Positions 1-5,877 of a stretch of 5,929 bases of DNA are shown piece after piece. The notes below the pieces were generated by a model. The model made no database searches, had not been told where the DNA came from, and saw nothing but the letters and a program-made list of their open reading frames with translations. The stretch's first letter is position 1, and every line of letters begins with the position of its first letter. The DNA comes from an uncultured Desulfobacterales bacterium (GTDB lineage: Bacteria; Desulfobacterota; Desulfobacteria; Desulfobacterales; UBA11574), in assembly GCA_937925895.1 (NCBI GenBank), contig CALANC010000409.1:1-5929 (forward strand). Direction: 5' to 3'. The translations under genes were made by a program, and so were the position numbers.

Positions 1-438
1 GTAACGACACTACACAAGATTGCTATGGGGCTCGGAAAGAATCTCAATTTCTTTCTGGATAGGAAACACCCGGATCTTGCCTATCATGTCACGCGGAAGG
101 GGGAGGGCACCATGACAACGCTCAAACCCCAGAAGAACTTACTTCGTTCCATTTCAGCAAATTTTGAAAATGCCAGACTGGAAGTACTTCATAACATCAT
201 TGAAAAGGGCGGAAAAAGCGGCAAGGATTTCATAACCCATAATTCTGAAGAAGTGACGATCTGTTTGGGCGGGACCTTTGAATTTGAGATCGACAACGAC
301 AAGATTCTTTTAGAACCGATGGATAGTATTCACATAGATGGTGGATGTCCCCATCGATGGAAGAATCCGGGGCGGAGAGAGGCTGAAGTCCTGTTTATTT
401 TCAGTCCACCCCTGTTTCAACCGAATGAAGGGAGATAA
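1..438 (+). CDS. XRE-family transcriptional regulator with C-terminal cupin sensor domain (5' partial)
   Basis: The frame is open from base 1, so the gene starts before the window; 145 residues are visible. The first visible residues (VTTLHKIAMGLGKNLNFFLD) match the last helices of a lambda-repressor-like helix-turn-helix, where a 'TL-KIA-ALG-L--FF' pattern is typical. An ATG at base 25 falls inside this helix and is therefore not a likely start. A linker (about residues 21-45) leads to a small beta-barrel cupin domain (about 46-140). It contains HNSEEV (His80, Glu84), a GGTFEFEI strand, and a second motif MDSIHIDGGCPHRWKNPG (His118). XRE-cupin proteins of the PuuR/SutR kind usually bind a small ligand in the cupin and repress or activate an adjacent amino-compound catabolic operon. 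The stop (436-438) lies one base before the next start, so this gene is probably cotranscribed with the oxidase genes. Family assignment is firm; the ligand is unknown. Confidence 0.88.
   Translation, partial: VTTLHKIAMGLGKNLNFFLDRKHPDLAYHVTRKGEGTMTTLKPQKNLLRSISANFENARLEVLHNIIEKGGKSGKDFITHNSEEVTICLGGTFEFEIDNDKILLEPMDSIHIDGGCPHRWKNPGRREAEVLFIFSPPLFQPNEGR
97..107 (+). promoter_or_regulatory. Strong Shine-Dalgarno-like tract inside the regulator gene, before an in-frame ATG at 112
   Basis: The purine run AAGGGGGAGGG ends 4 bases before an in-frame ATG at 112. Translation from there would give a 108-residue protein (MTTLKPQKNL...) that is essentially the cupin domain alone. The tract lies at the linker between the helix-turn-helix and the cupin, exactly where a stand-alone sensor product would begin. 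The sequence shows the tract and the ATG. Whether ribosomes use it is inference; the Lys/Gly-rich linker codons could create the run by chance. Confidence 0.35.
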
Positions 439-439
439 G

Positions 440-1564
440 ATGCCTCAATATGAAGAAGCCGATGTATTGGTAATTGGTGGCGGAATCATGGGCTGTTCGA
501 CGGCCTATGAACTGGCCAAACGAGGAAGTTCCGTTGTCCTAATCGAGAAAGGGTTCATTGGTGGAGAAGCCTCGGGGAGGAACGGTGGTGGTGTGAGACA
601 ACAAAAACGCGATCCGGCAGAACTTCCCCTGGCCATTGAATCAGTGAAGATCTGGAGGGCAATGAAAGAAGAACTGCAATGGGATTTGGAATACCGGCAG
701 GGCGGGAATCTGCACATCCTGAGCAATCCAGATACTTACGATACCTTGGTAAAGCAACTAGAATATTCGCAGAGCAAGGGATTGGATGTTCGACTGCTGA
801 ACCCGGAAGAGACGAGGGAACAGATCCCGGTGCTTCGAAAAGATCTGGAAATTCTAGGATCAACATACTGCCCTACGGATGGGTGCGCGAATCCACTATT
901 GGTGGCCAAAGCTATTGCGAGGGCGGCGAAGAGAAAGGGTGTTCTGATCAAAGAAAATGAACCACTGGAACAGTTGGTGGTGAAATCCGGACGGGTGGTG
1001 GCCGCAGTCACGGGGCGCTGTGAATACAGAGCGACTTTTTTTGTCAATACGGCAGGTGCCTGGGCGAAGCCCATATGTAATCAAGTAGGTTTGGATTATC
1101 CGGTGGAGATCAAAAGATCCCAACTGATGGTTACCGAATCCCTCCCCCCGGTCTTCACAGAGTTTATCAGTGCTGATGCTTGCAGCGCCTATTTTCGCCA
1201 AGCCTTGAACGGGGGCATTCACATCGGCATTCCGAGTGTCCCAGTCAAGAATTATAACAAGTTATCAACCTATGACGCATTCAAGATTGCCGGTGAAAGT
1301 ACTTCGTTGCTCTTCCCTTTTCTTGATAAGATCAACGTCGTTCATGCTTGGGCTGGGTTGACAAACTGGACTCCGGACGCGGTCTGTATCATAGACAAGG
1401 CCCCCGGTCTGGAAGGCTTGTTCCTGGCTGCGGGACATTCGGGGCACGGATTCTGCCTGGGTCCGATCACAGGGAGAATGCTGTCGGAATGGATTGTTGA
1501 CAGTGAGCCCTCGATGGATCTAACAGGTGTGAGATGGACGCGATTCGATAACATCTATTTGTAA
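440..1564 (+). CDS. FAD-dependent oxidoreductase of the DAO family, HcnC/opine-oxidase-like catalytic subunit
   Basis: This 374-residue protein is probably the substrate-oxidising subunit of a three-part dehydrogenase that oxidises the C-N bond of an amino acid, imino acid or opine at FAD. The N-terminus has a dinucleotide-binding fold: VLVIGGGIMG (Gly13-Gly18 region) and an acidic residue ending the second strand (Glu36). A GEASGRNGGGVRQQ segment follows (about 42-55) that is characteristic of the HcnC/opine-oxidase branch. NTAGAWA (203-209) and the C-terminal AAGHSGHGFCLGPITGRML (330-348) are the usual DAO-family FAD contacts; AGLTNWTPDAVCIID (305-319) precedes the latter. Length is normal. 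ATG 440 is chosen because AAGGGAG (428-434) sits 5 bases ahead and the conserved fold starts at once; the frame stays open upstream, but only as a shadow of the regulator gene. Its partner subunits follow. The substrate cannot be assigned: glycine (cyanide synthase), opines, hydroxyproline and sarcosine-like compounds all use relatives. Confidence 0.9.
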   Translation: MPQYEEADVLVIGGGIMGCSTAYELAKRGSSVVLIEKGFIGGEASGRNGGGVRQQKRDPAELPLAIESVKIWRAMKEELQWDLEYRQGGNLHILSNPDTYDTLVKQLEYSQSKGLDVRLLNPEETREQIPVLRKDLEILGSTYCPTDGCANPLLVAKAIARAAKRKGVLIKENEPLEQLVVKSGRVVAAVTGRCEYRATFFVNTAGAWAKPICNQVGLDYPVEIKRSQLMVTESLPPVFTEFISADACSAYFRQALNGGIHIGIPSVPVKNYNKLSTYDAFKIAGESTSLLFPFLDKINVVHAWAGLTNWTPDAVCIIDKAPGLEGLFLAAGHSGHGFCLGPITGRMLSEWIVDSEPSMDLTGVRWTRFDNIYL

Positions 1565-1637
1565 TTTCAGATATTTTTCCCCTGAGCGACGGGGTAAAGA
1601 GATCCGAAAAAGGGAAGCATTCCATTCGAATCAGCAA

Positions 1638-1660
1638 TATCTTAGACCTTTTCCAAGATA
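1638..1660. repeat. Short inverted repeat (6-bp arms) ahead of the [2Fe-2S] subunit gene
   Basis: TATCTT (1638-1643) and AAGATA (1655-1660) are exact reverse complements separated by 11 bases. The centre-to-centre distance is 17 bases, so this could be an operator half-site pair or a weak RNA hairpin. The arms are AT-rich and short enough to arise by chance. It ends 38 bases before the ATG at 1699. Confidence 0.3.
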
Positions 1661-1683
1661 ATAACTGATGCATGTCAGGAAGC

Positions 1684-1691
1684 AAGGGAGG
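1684..1691 (+). promoter_or_regulatory. Ribosome binding site that fixes the start of the [2Fe-2S] subunit at 1699
   Basis: AAGGGAGG lies 7 bases before the ATG at 1699. The in-frame ATG at 1672 would put this purine run inside the coding sequence as the low-complexity start MSGSKGGKV and has no comparable ribosome site of its own. The 1699 start is therefore preferred. Confidence 0.75.
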
Positions 1692-1698
1692 AAAAGTA

Positions 1699-1995
1699 AT
1701 GAACGGTTTAAGGATCTCAAAAGGTGTAGAGAGGGGCCAGCCGTTTGAAATCGAAGCGGATGGGGAAAAAATCACTGCATACGAAGGAGAAACGGTTGCT
1801 GCTGCACTCATGGCGGCCGGAAAACTGACGACTAACCAGACGCCCAAGAGAAATGAATCCCGAGGGATGTGCTGCGGTATTGGTCTGTGTTACAGCTGCA
1901 TAATGGTAATCGACGGTGTCCCTAACACGAGGGCTTGCCAGACCATGGCAAGGCCTGGAACTCGCGTTGAGACACAGAAAGGATTGCAGAGATGA
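1699..1995 (+). CDS. Small [2Fe-2S] subunit, HcnA/SoxX-like, of the amino-acid dehydrogenase complex
   Basis: A 98-residue ferredoxin-fold protein (Fer2_4 type) expected to carry a plant-type [2Fe-2S] cluster that relays electrons within the dehydrogenase complex. The cluster loop follows the pattern C-x4-C-x2-C-x12-C: Cys59, Cys64, Cys67 and Cys80 within CCGIGLCYSCIMVIDGVPNTRAC. This is the hallmark of the small subunit or domain of HcnA and of the N-terminal part of heterotetrameric sarcosine oxidase alpha. Cys58, next to the first ligand, is an extra cysteine. The N-terminal half (GQPFEIEADGEKITAYEGETVAAALMAAG, split here at about 13-41) is the beta-grasp portion that usually precedes the cluster. 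Its TGA shares bases with the ATG of the next gene (ATGA, 1992-1995), so the two are probably translationally coupled and made in equal amounts. Length is normal for the family. Confidence 0.9.
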   Translation: MNGLRISKGVERGQPFEIEADGEKITAYEGETVAAALMAAGKLTTNQTPKRNESRGMCCGIGLCYSCIMVIDGVPNTRACQTMARPGTRVETQKGLQR

Positions 1996-3434
1996 AAGAT
2001 GGGGGAGTGAAAGAGATCGAACTGGTCGTTATAGGTGCCGGTCCTGGCGGTATCGCCGCCGCGGTGGAAGCGGCTAAAGCGGGTTTGAACGTCATTGTTT
2101 TGGATGAAAATTTGAAACCCGGGGGCCGGATTTATGGTCAGCACAATGAAGGATTTAACCTGACGGATCCAAAATTTATGGGACCAGATTATGAAAAAGG
2201 TAAAGAGCTGCTTGCAGAGTTTAATGCTTACCGTGATAAAATAAATTACCTGGAAGATGCCCTGGTTTTCGGGATATTTGAAAATAGAGTTATGGCCTTT
2301 CAACAAGCAGGCAAGGGAAACAGTCTAACTTTCGACAAGCTCGTGGTGGCGACGGGCGCTTACGAACGGCCCGTTCCATTTCCTGGTTGGACGCTGCCCG
2401 GTGTCTTGACGGCGGGTGGTGCCCAAACGCTGGTGAAAATGCAGAGAGTGCTACCGGGAAAGAATATCCTGTTTGCCGGTACAGGTCCGCTGCAACTGGT
2501 TGTGGCAAATCAAGTTCTGGATGCCGGAGGAAATGTTGAGGCGGTTCTGGAGGCGGGTGAAATAGACAACTGGATGAAGCTGCTGGGCGGATTTCGGGGC
2601 AATTGGGGACTGCTGACCGACGGACTGCAATATATGCGGGGAATCCGAAAGGCTGGCGTCCCTATGCTGCGGAAACATATCATCACAGAAGTCCTTGGGG
2701 ACGAGCAGGTAGAAGAAGCCGTCATTGCCCAGGTGGACAAGGCGTGGAGGCCTATTGAAGGTACATTTCGAACCCTTGAAGTCGACACCGTGTGCTTCGG
2801 CTACGGCTTGATGCCCTCGAACGAGATTGGACGACTTGTGGGATGCAAGCATACGTATGAGCCACGCTTTGGGGGCTGGGTACCTGAGCGAAAGAATGAC
2901 ATGGAGACATCAGTAGAGGGTGTATATGCCGTGGGTGACGGAGCCGGGGTAGCCGGTAGTTCTATAGCAGAGCTTGAAGGGCGAATAGCCGGGATTTCTC
3001 TGGCCCAATCACTCGGCCGCATATCATCAGATGAAGCCAAAAAAACAAAAAAACCCTTATTCGACAGCATGAAAAAGATCCAACGGTTGCGGGATGTGTT
3101 GGATGAGATATCTGTCCCTCGGTCCGGTCTCTATGAACTTGCAAATGATGAAACCATAATCTGCCGATGTGAGGAGATTACTCTGGGTGATCTAAAAGGA
3201 GTTATCAGCAGCGGTGTAACAGAAATAAATGAACTTAAACGCCTGACCCGCATGGGTATGGGTCGCTGTCAGGGCAGAATGTGCGGTCCCACCGTGCAGG
3301 AAATTCTGGCCAGGTTGACGGGTAAACCGGCAGCCGAAATAGGATATCTATACCAGAGGCCACCCACGAAACTGGTTTCTCTGGACATGTTGGATTCTTT
3401 GCCCGGAGAATTTGAGATCAGACACGGGTGGTAA
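1992..3434 (+). CDS. FAD/NAD(P)-fold oxidoreductase subunit with C-terminal BFD-like [2Fe-2S] domain, HcnB/OoxA-like
   Basis: A 480-residue pyridine-nucleotide-disulfide-reductase-type flavoprotein, the second flavin subunit of the complex. Visible in order: FAD-binding VVIGAGPGG (12-20) with an acidic residue after the second strand (Asp38); PGGRIYGQ (43-50); ATGAYERPVPFPGWTLPGV (120-138); a second dinucleotide fold, FAGTGPLQLV (161-170); and VYAVGDGAGVAG (311-322), which closes the FAD site. The C-terminal region (about 385-445) has CRCEE (Cys391, Cys393) and CQGRMC (Cys426, Cys431). This C-x-C...C-x4-C arrangement is that of bacterioferritin-associated-ferredoxin-like [2Fe-2S] domains seen in HcnB, opine oxidase A and sarcosine oxidase alpha. 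ATG 1992 overlaps the previous stop, with AAAGG (1978-1982) ahead; a GTG at 2007 is an unlikely alternative. No signal peptide or membrane helix is seen, so the complex would be cytoplasmic or peripherally membrane-bound. The exact electron acceptor is not visible. Confidence 0.92.
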   Translation: MKDGGVKEIELVVIGAGPGGIAAAVEAAKAGLNVIVLDENLKPGGRIYGQHNEGFNLTDPKFMGPDYEKGKELLAEFNAYRDKINYLEDALVFGIFENRVMAFQQAGKGNSLTFDKLVVATGAYERPVPFPGWTLPGVLTAGGAQTLVKMQRVLPGKNILFAGTGPLQLVVANQVLDAGGNVEAVLEAGEIDNWMKLLGGFRGNWGLLTDGLQYMRGIRKAGVPMLRKHIITEVLGDEQVEEAVIAQVDKAWRPIEGTFRTLEVDTVCFGYGLMPSNEIGRLVGCKHTYEPRFGGWVPERKNDMETSVEGVYAVGDGAGVAGSSIAELEGRIAGISLAQSLGRISSDEAKKTKKPLFDSMKKIQRLRDVLDEISVPRSGLYELANDETIICRCEEITLGDLKGVISSGVTEINELKRLTRMGMGRCQGRMCGPTVQEILARLTGKPAAEIGYLYQRPPTKLVSLDMLDSLPGEFEIRHGW

Positions 3435-3651
3435 TCGACGAAATCGAACATCTTTCGATCATCTGTGGAACCCGTTAAAGATTTATTATTCCGGCAGGCT
3501 ATCCTACTGGTTAAAAGAAGATTCCTGTAATAAGTATTGAAGAGACCCAAGTCATTTGTTCTCTGGGGTTGGTGGGGTGATTTGTTATTTTTCCTTCAAA
3601 GTGGATCTGTACTGCTATCAAATACGCTAACGGTTTCAGACTCTATTCGAT

Positions 3652-3671
3652 CTTGCGGCATCCCCCGCAGG
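3652..3671 (+). repeat. GC-rich stem-loop in the long intergenic interval
   Basis: CTTGCGG (3652-3658) pairs with CCGCAGG (3665-3671) to give a 7-bp stem, one pair being G-U, around a 6-base loop. It is the most stable short hairpin I found in this interval. No T-run follows directly, so it is not a standard intrinsic terminator by itself; a run of six T lies at 3699-3704 after a second hairpin. Confidence 0.35.
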
Positions 3672-3676
3672 CCTTT

Positions 3677-3708
3677 CATGAAGAAGGTTTCTGTAAAATT
3701 TTTTCATG
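3677..3708 (+). terminator. Weak AT-rich hairpin with T-run; possible terminator of the oxidase transcript
   Basis: CATGAAGAA (3677-3685) can pair with TTTTTCATG (3700-3708) to form 9 pairs, one being G-U, around a 14-base loop. The T-run at 3699-3704 is part of this arm. Alternatively the upstream bases fold with AAGG/CCTT (3672-3687), leaving the T-run free as in an intrinsic terminator. Both folds are weak, and the site is about 240 bases after the oxidase stop, which is far for a terminator. Confidence 0.2.
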
Positions 3709-3814
3709 TATCTATGGCATTCGGTGAGGAAATATTATTGATAGGCGCTGCCATCCGTTAATTTAGTAATATCTCTTAGACTGCCCAAATCGAAGAACAT
3801 GGTCCTATTTTTGT

Positions 3815-3843
3815 TTGAAACGGAAACTCGAACTTTTTATATG
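3815..3843 (+). promoter_or_regulatory. Possible sigma-70 promoter before the SDR gene
   Basis: TTGAAA (3815-3820; 5 of 6 to the -35 consensus), a 17-base spacer, then TATATG (3838-3843; 4 of 6 to the -10 consensus). Transcription would start near 3850, leaving a leader of about 15 bases before the ATG at 3866. Its position after a long non-coding gap supports it, but AT-rich bacterial DNA often throws up such matches. Confidence 0.35.
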
Positions 3844-3865
3844 GCATGACAACTGGAATTTAAAT

Positions 3866-4636
3866 ATGAGAATAGAGAACAAAGTTGCAATTATTACCGG
3901 GGCTACATCTGGGATAGGACGCGCTTCAGCGATTCTATTTGCAAGAGAAGGGGCAAAAATCGTTGTTGTAGGAAGAAGGGTATCAGAAGGAAAAAAGACT
4001 GTCGACGCTATCCATGAGCTCGGAGGAGAAGCCGTATTCATAAAGACAGATGTGTGCCGGGCGGCTGATGTGCAAAAGATGGTGGAAAAGACTGTTCATA
4101 ACTACCACAAGATTGACATTCTATTCAACAATGCCGGCATTCTTCCGGAGGAGACTAAGACCCCCATTACGAACCTTTCAGTGGAGATGTGGGAACGTGT
4201 TATGGAGGTAAACTTGAAAGGCGTATTCCTTTCCTCAAAGTTCGTGATACCGGAAATGATTAAGGGTGGAGGCGGATCAATCGTCAACACGGCCTCCACA
4301 CTGGGGATTGTTTCGAGACCCGATCGATCCGCCTATTCAGCATCGAAAGGCGGTGTGGTTCTGCTTACAAAGGCGATGGCTATGGATTACGCTTCTTATA
4401 ATATCCGCGTTAATTGTGTCTGCCCAAGCTTTGTCGAAACAGAGATGACCCGGGATCTCGTCGAATTGGCTGAAAAGGATGAAAAAGCCTGGAATGAAAT
4501 CTTATCAAAAATACCGTTAGGCAGGCCGGGAACTCCCGAAGACGTGGCCTATGCGTCGCTCTTTTTGGCATCTGATGAGTCAAAATGGATAACGGGCATT
4601 TCATTGATTCTGGATGGAGGCCTGACGGCTCAATAG
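3866..4636 (+). CDS. Classical short-chain dehydrogenase/reductase (SDR), probably NADP(H)-linked
   Basis: A 256-residue single-domain Rossmann enzyme that interconverts an alcohol and a ketone. All classical SDR marks are present: TGATSGIG (11-18) cofactor loop, Asp62-Val63 for the adenine ring, NNAG (88-91), Asn116, Ser144, and Tyr157-x3-Lys161 (YSASK), giving a complete Asn-Ser-Tyr-Lys catalytic set. A PSFVETEMT segment (187-195) follows, with the usual GGLTAQ end. After the second strand it reads VVVGRR (33-38) with no acidic residue; basic residues there favour NADP(H). ATG 3866 is chosen because the fold begins five residues later; its ribosome site is poor (GGAA at 3855-3858). In-frame TTG 3815 would add 17 unconserved residues. 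It probably shares a transcript with the next gene, 69 bases downstream. The substrate is unknown; FabG-like reductases and sugar- or hydroxyacid-dehydrogenases look alike at this level. Confidence 0.92.
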   Translation: MRIENKVAIITGATSGIGRASAILFAREGAKIVVVGRRVSEGKKTVDAIHELGGEAVFIKTDVCRAADVQKMVEKTVHNYHKIDILFNNAGILPEETKTPITNLSVEMWERVMEVNLKGVFLSSKFVIPEMIKGGGGSIVNTASTLGIVSRPDRSAYSASKGGVVLLTKAMAMDYASYNIRVNCVCPSFVETEMTRDLVELAEKDEKAWNEILSKIPLGRPGTPEDVAYASLFLASDESKWITGISLILDGGLTAQ

Positions 4637-4705
4637 GGAGCCTTGTGGTGACAGAGACCTTTAATCAAAAAATAATGTTCGTAACATCGCGTTCTGGAGG
4701 GTGAG

Positions 4706-5794
4706 ATGCCAGCATATCGTATCGCAATTATACCTGGAGATGGTGTCGGAAATGAAGTGGCAGAAGAAGCATTAAAAATTCTCATGGCGGTTGCCGAAAA
4801 ATATACATTGGATCTGGACACAGAGCATTTCCCATGGGGTTGTGATTATTTCCTCAGCCGCGGCATTATGATGCCCAATGATGCTTTGGATATCTTGAGG
4901 GCATTTGACGCCATTTTCCTGGGGTGTATTGGGGATGGGATGAAGGTGCCGGATCATGTTTCTCTTACCATGCTTTTGGCCATTCGAAAAGGGTTCGACC
5001 AGTACGTTAACCTTCGACCCATCAAACTTTACCCTAGTGTAAAAACACCGGTAATAACAGCTACACCGCAATCAATTGATATGGTGGTAGTCCGGGAAAA
5101 CACAGAGGGCGAGTATTCCGCGATGGGCGGTTTTTTTAAATCCGGTTCTCGAGACGGGTTTGCGACGCAAACGGCGGTGTTCACCCAAAAAGGTTGTGAA
5201 AGGGTTGTTCGGTATGCCTTTGACCTGGCTAGAAAACGCAGAAAATATGACGATGAGCCGCAGGTGGGAATGGTCACAAACTGCACTAAATCCAATGCTC
5301 TCAATTATTCCATGGTCTTTTGGGACAACGTGTATGATCAGATTGCCCGGGATTACCCAGATATCAGGACGGACAAAGCTCTGGTGGATGCATTAACAAT
5401 GTGGCTCGTGAAAAATCCGGGGTATTTTGACGTTATTGTAGCTTCAAACCTTTTTGGGGATATCATCACCGATTTAGGCGCTATGCTGCAGGGTGGGATG
5501 GGATTTGCCGCGGGAGCCAATATCAATCCCGACAAGATCTACCCTTCCATGTTCGAACCGATACACGGTTCTGCCCCTAAGTATACAGGAAAGGCCGTTG
5601 TGAATCCCATTGCGTCAATTGAATCCATTCGATTGATGCTGGAACATCTTGGTGAGACACAAGCCGGCCAGGATATCGAAAATGCCATAACCGAGGTCTT
5701 ACAGTCCGGGGAGATTCAGACGAAGGATATGGGCGGACAGAGCAAGACCCATGAAGTCGGGGATGCAATCAGAACAGCGATACTTAAAGCATGA
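4706..5794 (+). CDS. Beta-decarboxylating dehydrogenase, tartrate/D-malate dehydrogenase type (TtuC/DmlA-like)
   Basis: A 362-residue member of the isocitrate/isopropylmalate dehydrogenase family, which oxidises a 2-hydroxy acid and often decarboxylates it using a divalent metal. The tartrate/D-malate branch is indicated by FDAIFLGCIGD followed by VPDHVSL (81-87) and by FDQYVNLRP (97-105). Expected active-site residues are present: Arg94, Arg104 and Arg130 for the carboxylates; VVRENTEGEYS (128-138) with Tyr137; Lys195 (TKSN); and Asp228, Asp252 and Asp256 for the metal (LVDAL, GDIITDLG). The cofactor loop reads HGSAPKYTGKAVVNP (287-301). The Lys292-Tyr293 pair is that of NADP-linked isocitrate dehydrogenase, whereas NAD-linked relatives have Asp-Ile. 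GGAGG (4696-4700) lies 5 bases before ATG 4706, so the start is secure. Isopropylmalate dehydrogenase is less likely: no leuC, leuD or leuA neighbour is present. The true substrate may be tartrate, D-malate or a related acid. Confidence 0.88.
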   Translation: MPAYRIAIIPGDGVGNEVAEEALKILMAVAEKYTLDLDTEHFPWGCDYFLSRGIMMPNDALDILRAFDAIFLGCIGDGMKVPDHVSLTMLLAIRKGFDQYVNLRPIKLYPSVKTPVITATPQSIDMVVVRENTEGEYSAMGGFFKSGSRDGFATQTAVFTQKGCERVVRYAFDLARKRRKYDDEPQVGMVTNCTKSNALNYSMVFWDNVYDQIARDYPDIRTDKALVDALTMWLVKNPGYFDVIVASNLFGDIITDLGAMLQGGMGFAAGANINPDKIYPSMFEPIHGSAPKYTGKAVVNPIASIESIRLMLEHLGETQAGQDIENAITEVLQSGEIQTKDMGGQSKTHEVGDAIRTAILKA

Positions 5795-5877
5795 AAATCT
5801 CAGTAAAAAGGTCAGTGATTGAGATAGAAGAACGGGACGCGTCAACTCTTTTTCTAAATGGTGATGCTCCCTCTTGA
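5791..5877 (+). CDS. Short 28-codon frame overlapping the preceding stop; possible start of an interrupted or unusual gene
   Basis: The ATG at 5791 overlaps the TGA of the dehydrogenase gene as ATGA, a common arrangement for coupled genes. The frame encodes MKISVKRSVIEIEERDASTL followed by FLNGDAPS, then stops at TGA (5875-5877). The same frame is open from there to the window edge (VSSELNNMLNTYDLDSI, including an ATG at 5899). I do not recognise the peptide and see no good ribosome site ahead of it. It could be chance, a gene broken by a nonsense mutation, a UGA read as selenocysteine, or a real gene starting at 5899. Confidence 0.2.
   Translation: MKISVKRSVIEIEERDASTLFLNGDAPS

Larger units (their letters stand above)
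1565..1698 (+). other. 134-base spacer inside the oxidase gene set
   Basis: No coding signal is convincing here. The spacer separates the DAO-type subunit from the two iron-sulfur/flavin subunits. It holds a C4/G4 pair with an 8-base loop near 1578-1593 and an inverted repeat at 1638-1660, but neither is followed by a run of T, so I see no intrinsic terminator. The spacer could hold an RNA processing site or a second promoter that adjusts subunit levels; this is inference. Confidence 0.5.
3435..3865 (+). other. 431-base non-coding interval between the oxidase genes and the SDR gene
   Basis: I see no convincing gene. The one longer frame (TTG 3537 to 3761, 74 residues) lacks a ribosome site and resembles no known protein. 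The interval contains a 6-bp inverted repeat just after the oxidase stop (ATCGAA 3443-3448 / TTCGAT 3454-3459), two adjacent hairpins at 3652-3708, and a possible promoter at 3815-3843. It is the largest gap in the window and the likely boundary between two transcription units. No riboswitch or small-RNA family is recognisable by eye, and no direct repeats or transposon ends are seen. Confidence 0.55.

Noticed and set aside
25..27. ATG at 25 as the true start of the first gene
   Set aside because: The frame is open to base 1, and the residues just before and after the ATG form one continuous helix-turn-helix tail, so the ATG is an internal methionine.
338..439. Upstream extension of the DAO-family gene to 338
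   Set aside because: This stretch is fully within the regulator's cupin coding sequence, and the peptide it would add is unlike any family N-terminus. A good ribosome site precedes ATG 440.
1497..1526. Perfect TTGACA (1497-1502) with TAACAG 18 bases later, as an internal promoter
   Set aside because: The -10 match is only 3 of 6 and the site is inside the DAO coding sequence; a lone TTGACA is expected by chance.
440..3434. Naming the three subunits as a hydrogen cyanide synthase (hcnABC)
   Set aside because: The fold and motifs are shared with opine oxidases, D-hydroxyproline dehydrogenase and similar complexes. The gene order differs and an XRE-cupin regulator is attached, so cyanide production is not supported.
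3537..3761. 74-residue frame starting at TTG 3537
   Set aside because: It has no ribosome site, a rare start codon, odd composition (Trp-rich start, no domain) and no recognisable relative. It looks like a chance frame.
3842..3858. Sigma-54-like TGGCA...TGGA before the SDR gene
   Set aside because: The -12 element reads GG instead of GC and the match is poor overall.
505..5768. Many reverse-strand frames of 60-138 codons
   Set aside because: All lie opposite well-supported forward genes, show no domains, and arise from the codon structure of the real genes.
5797..5825. Inverted repeat ATCTCA/TGAGAT after the last dehydrogenase gene as a terminator
   Set aside because: The arms are only 6 bp with a 17-base loop and no T-run follows the stem directly.
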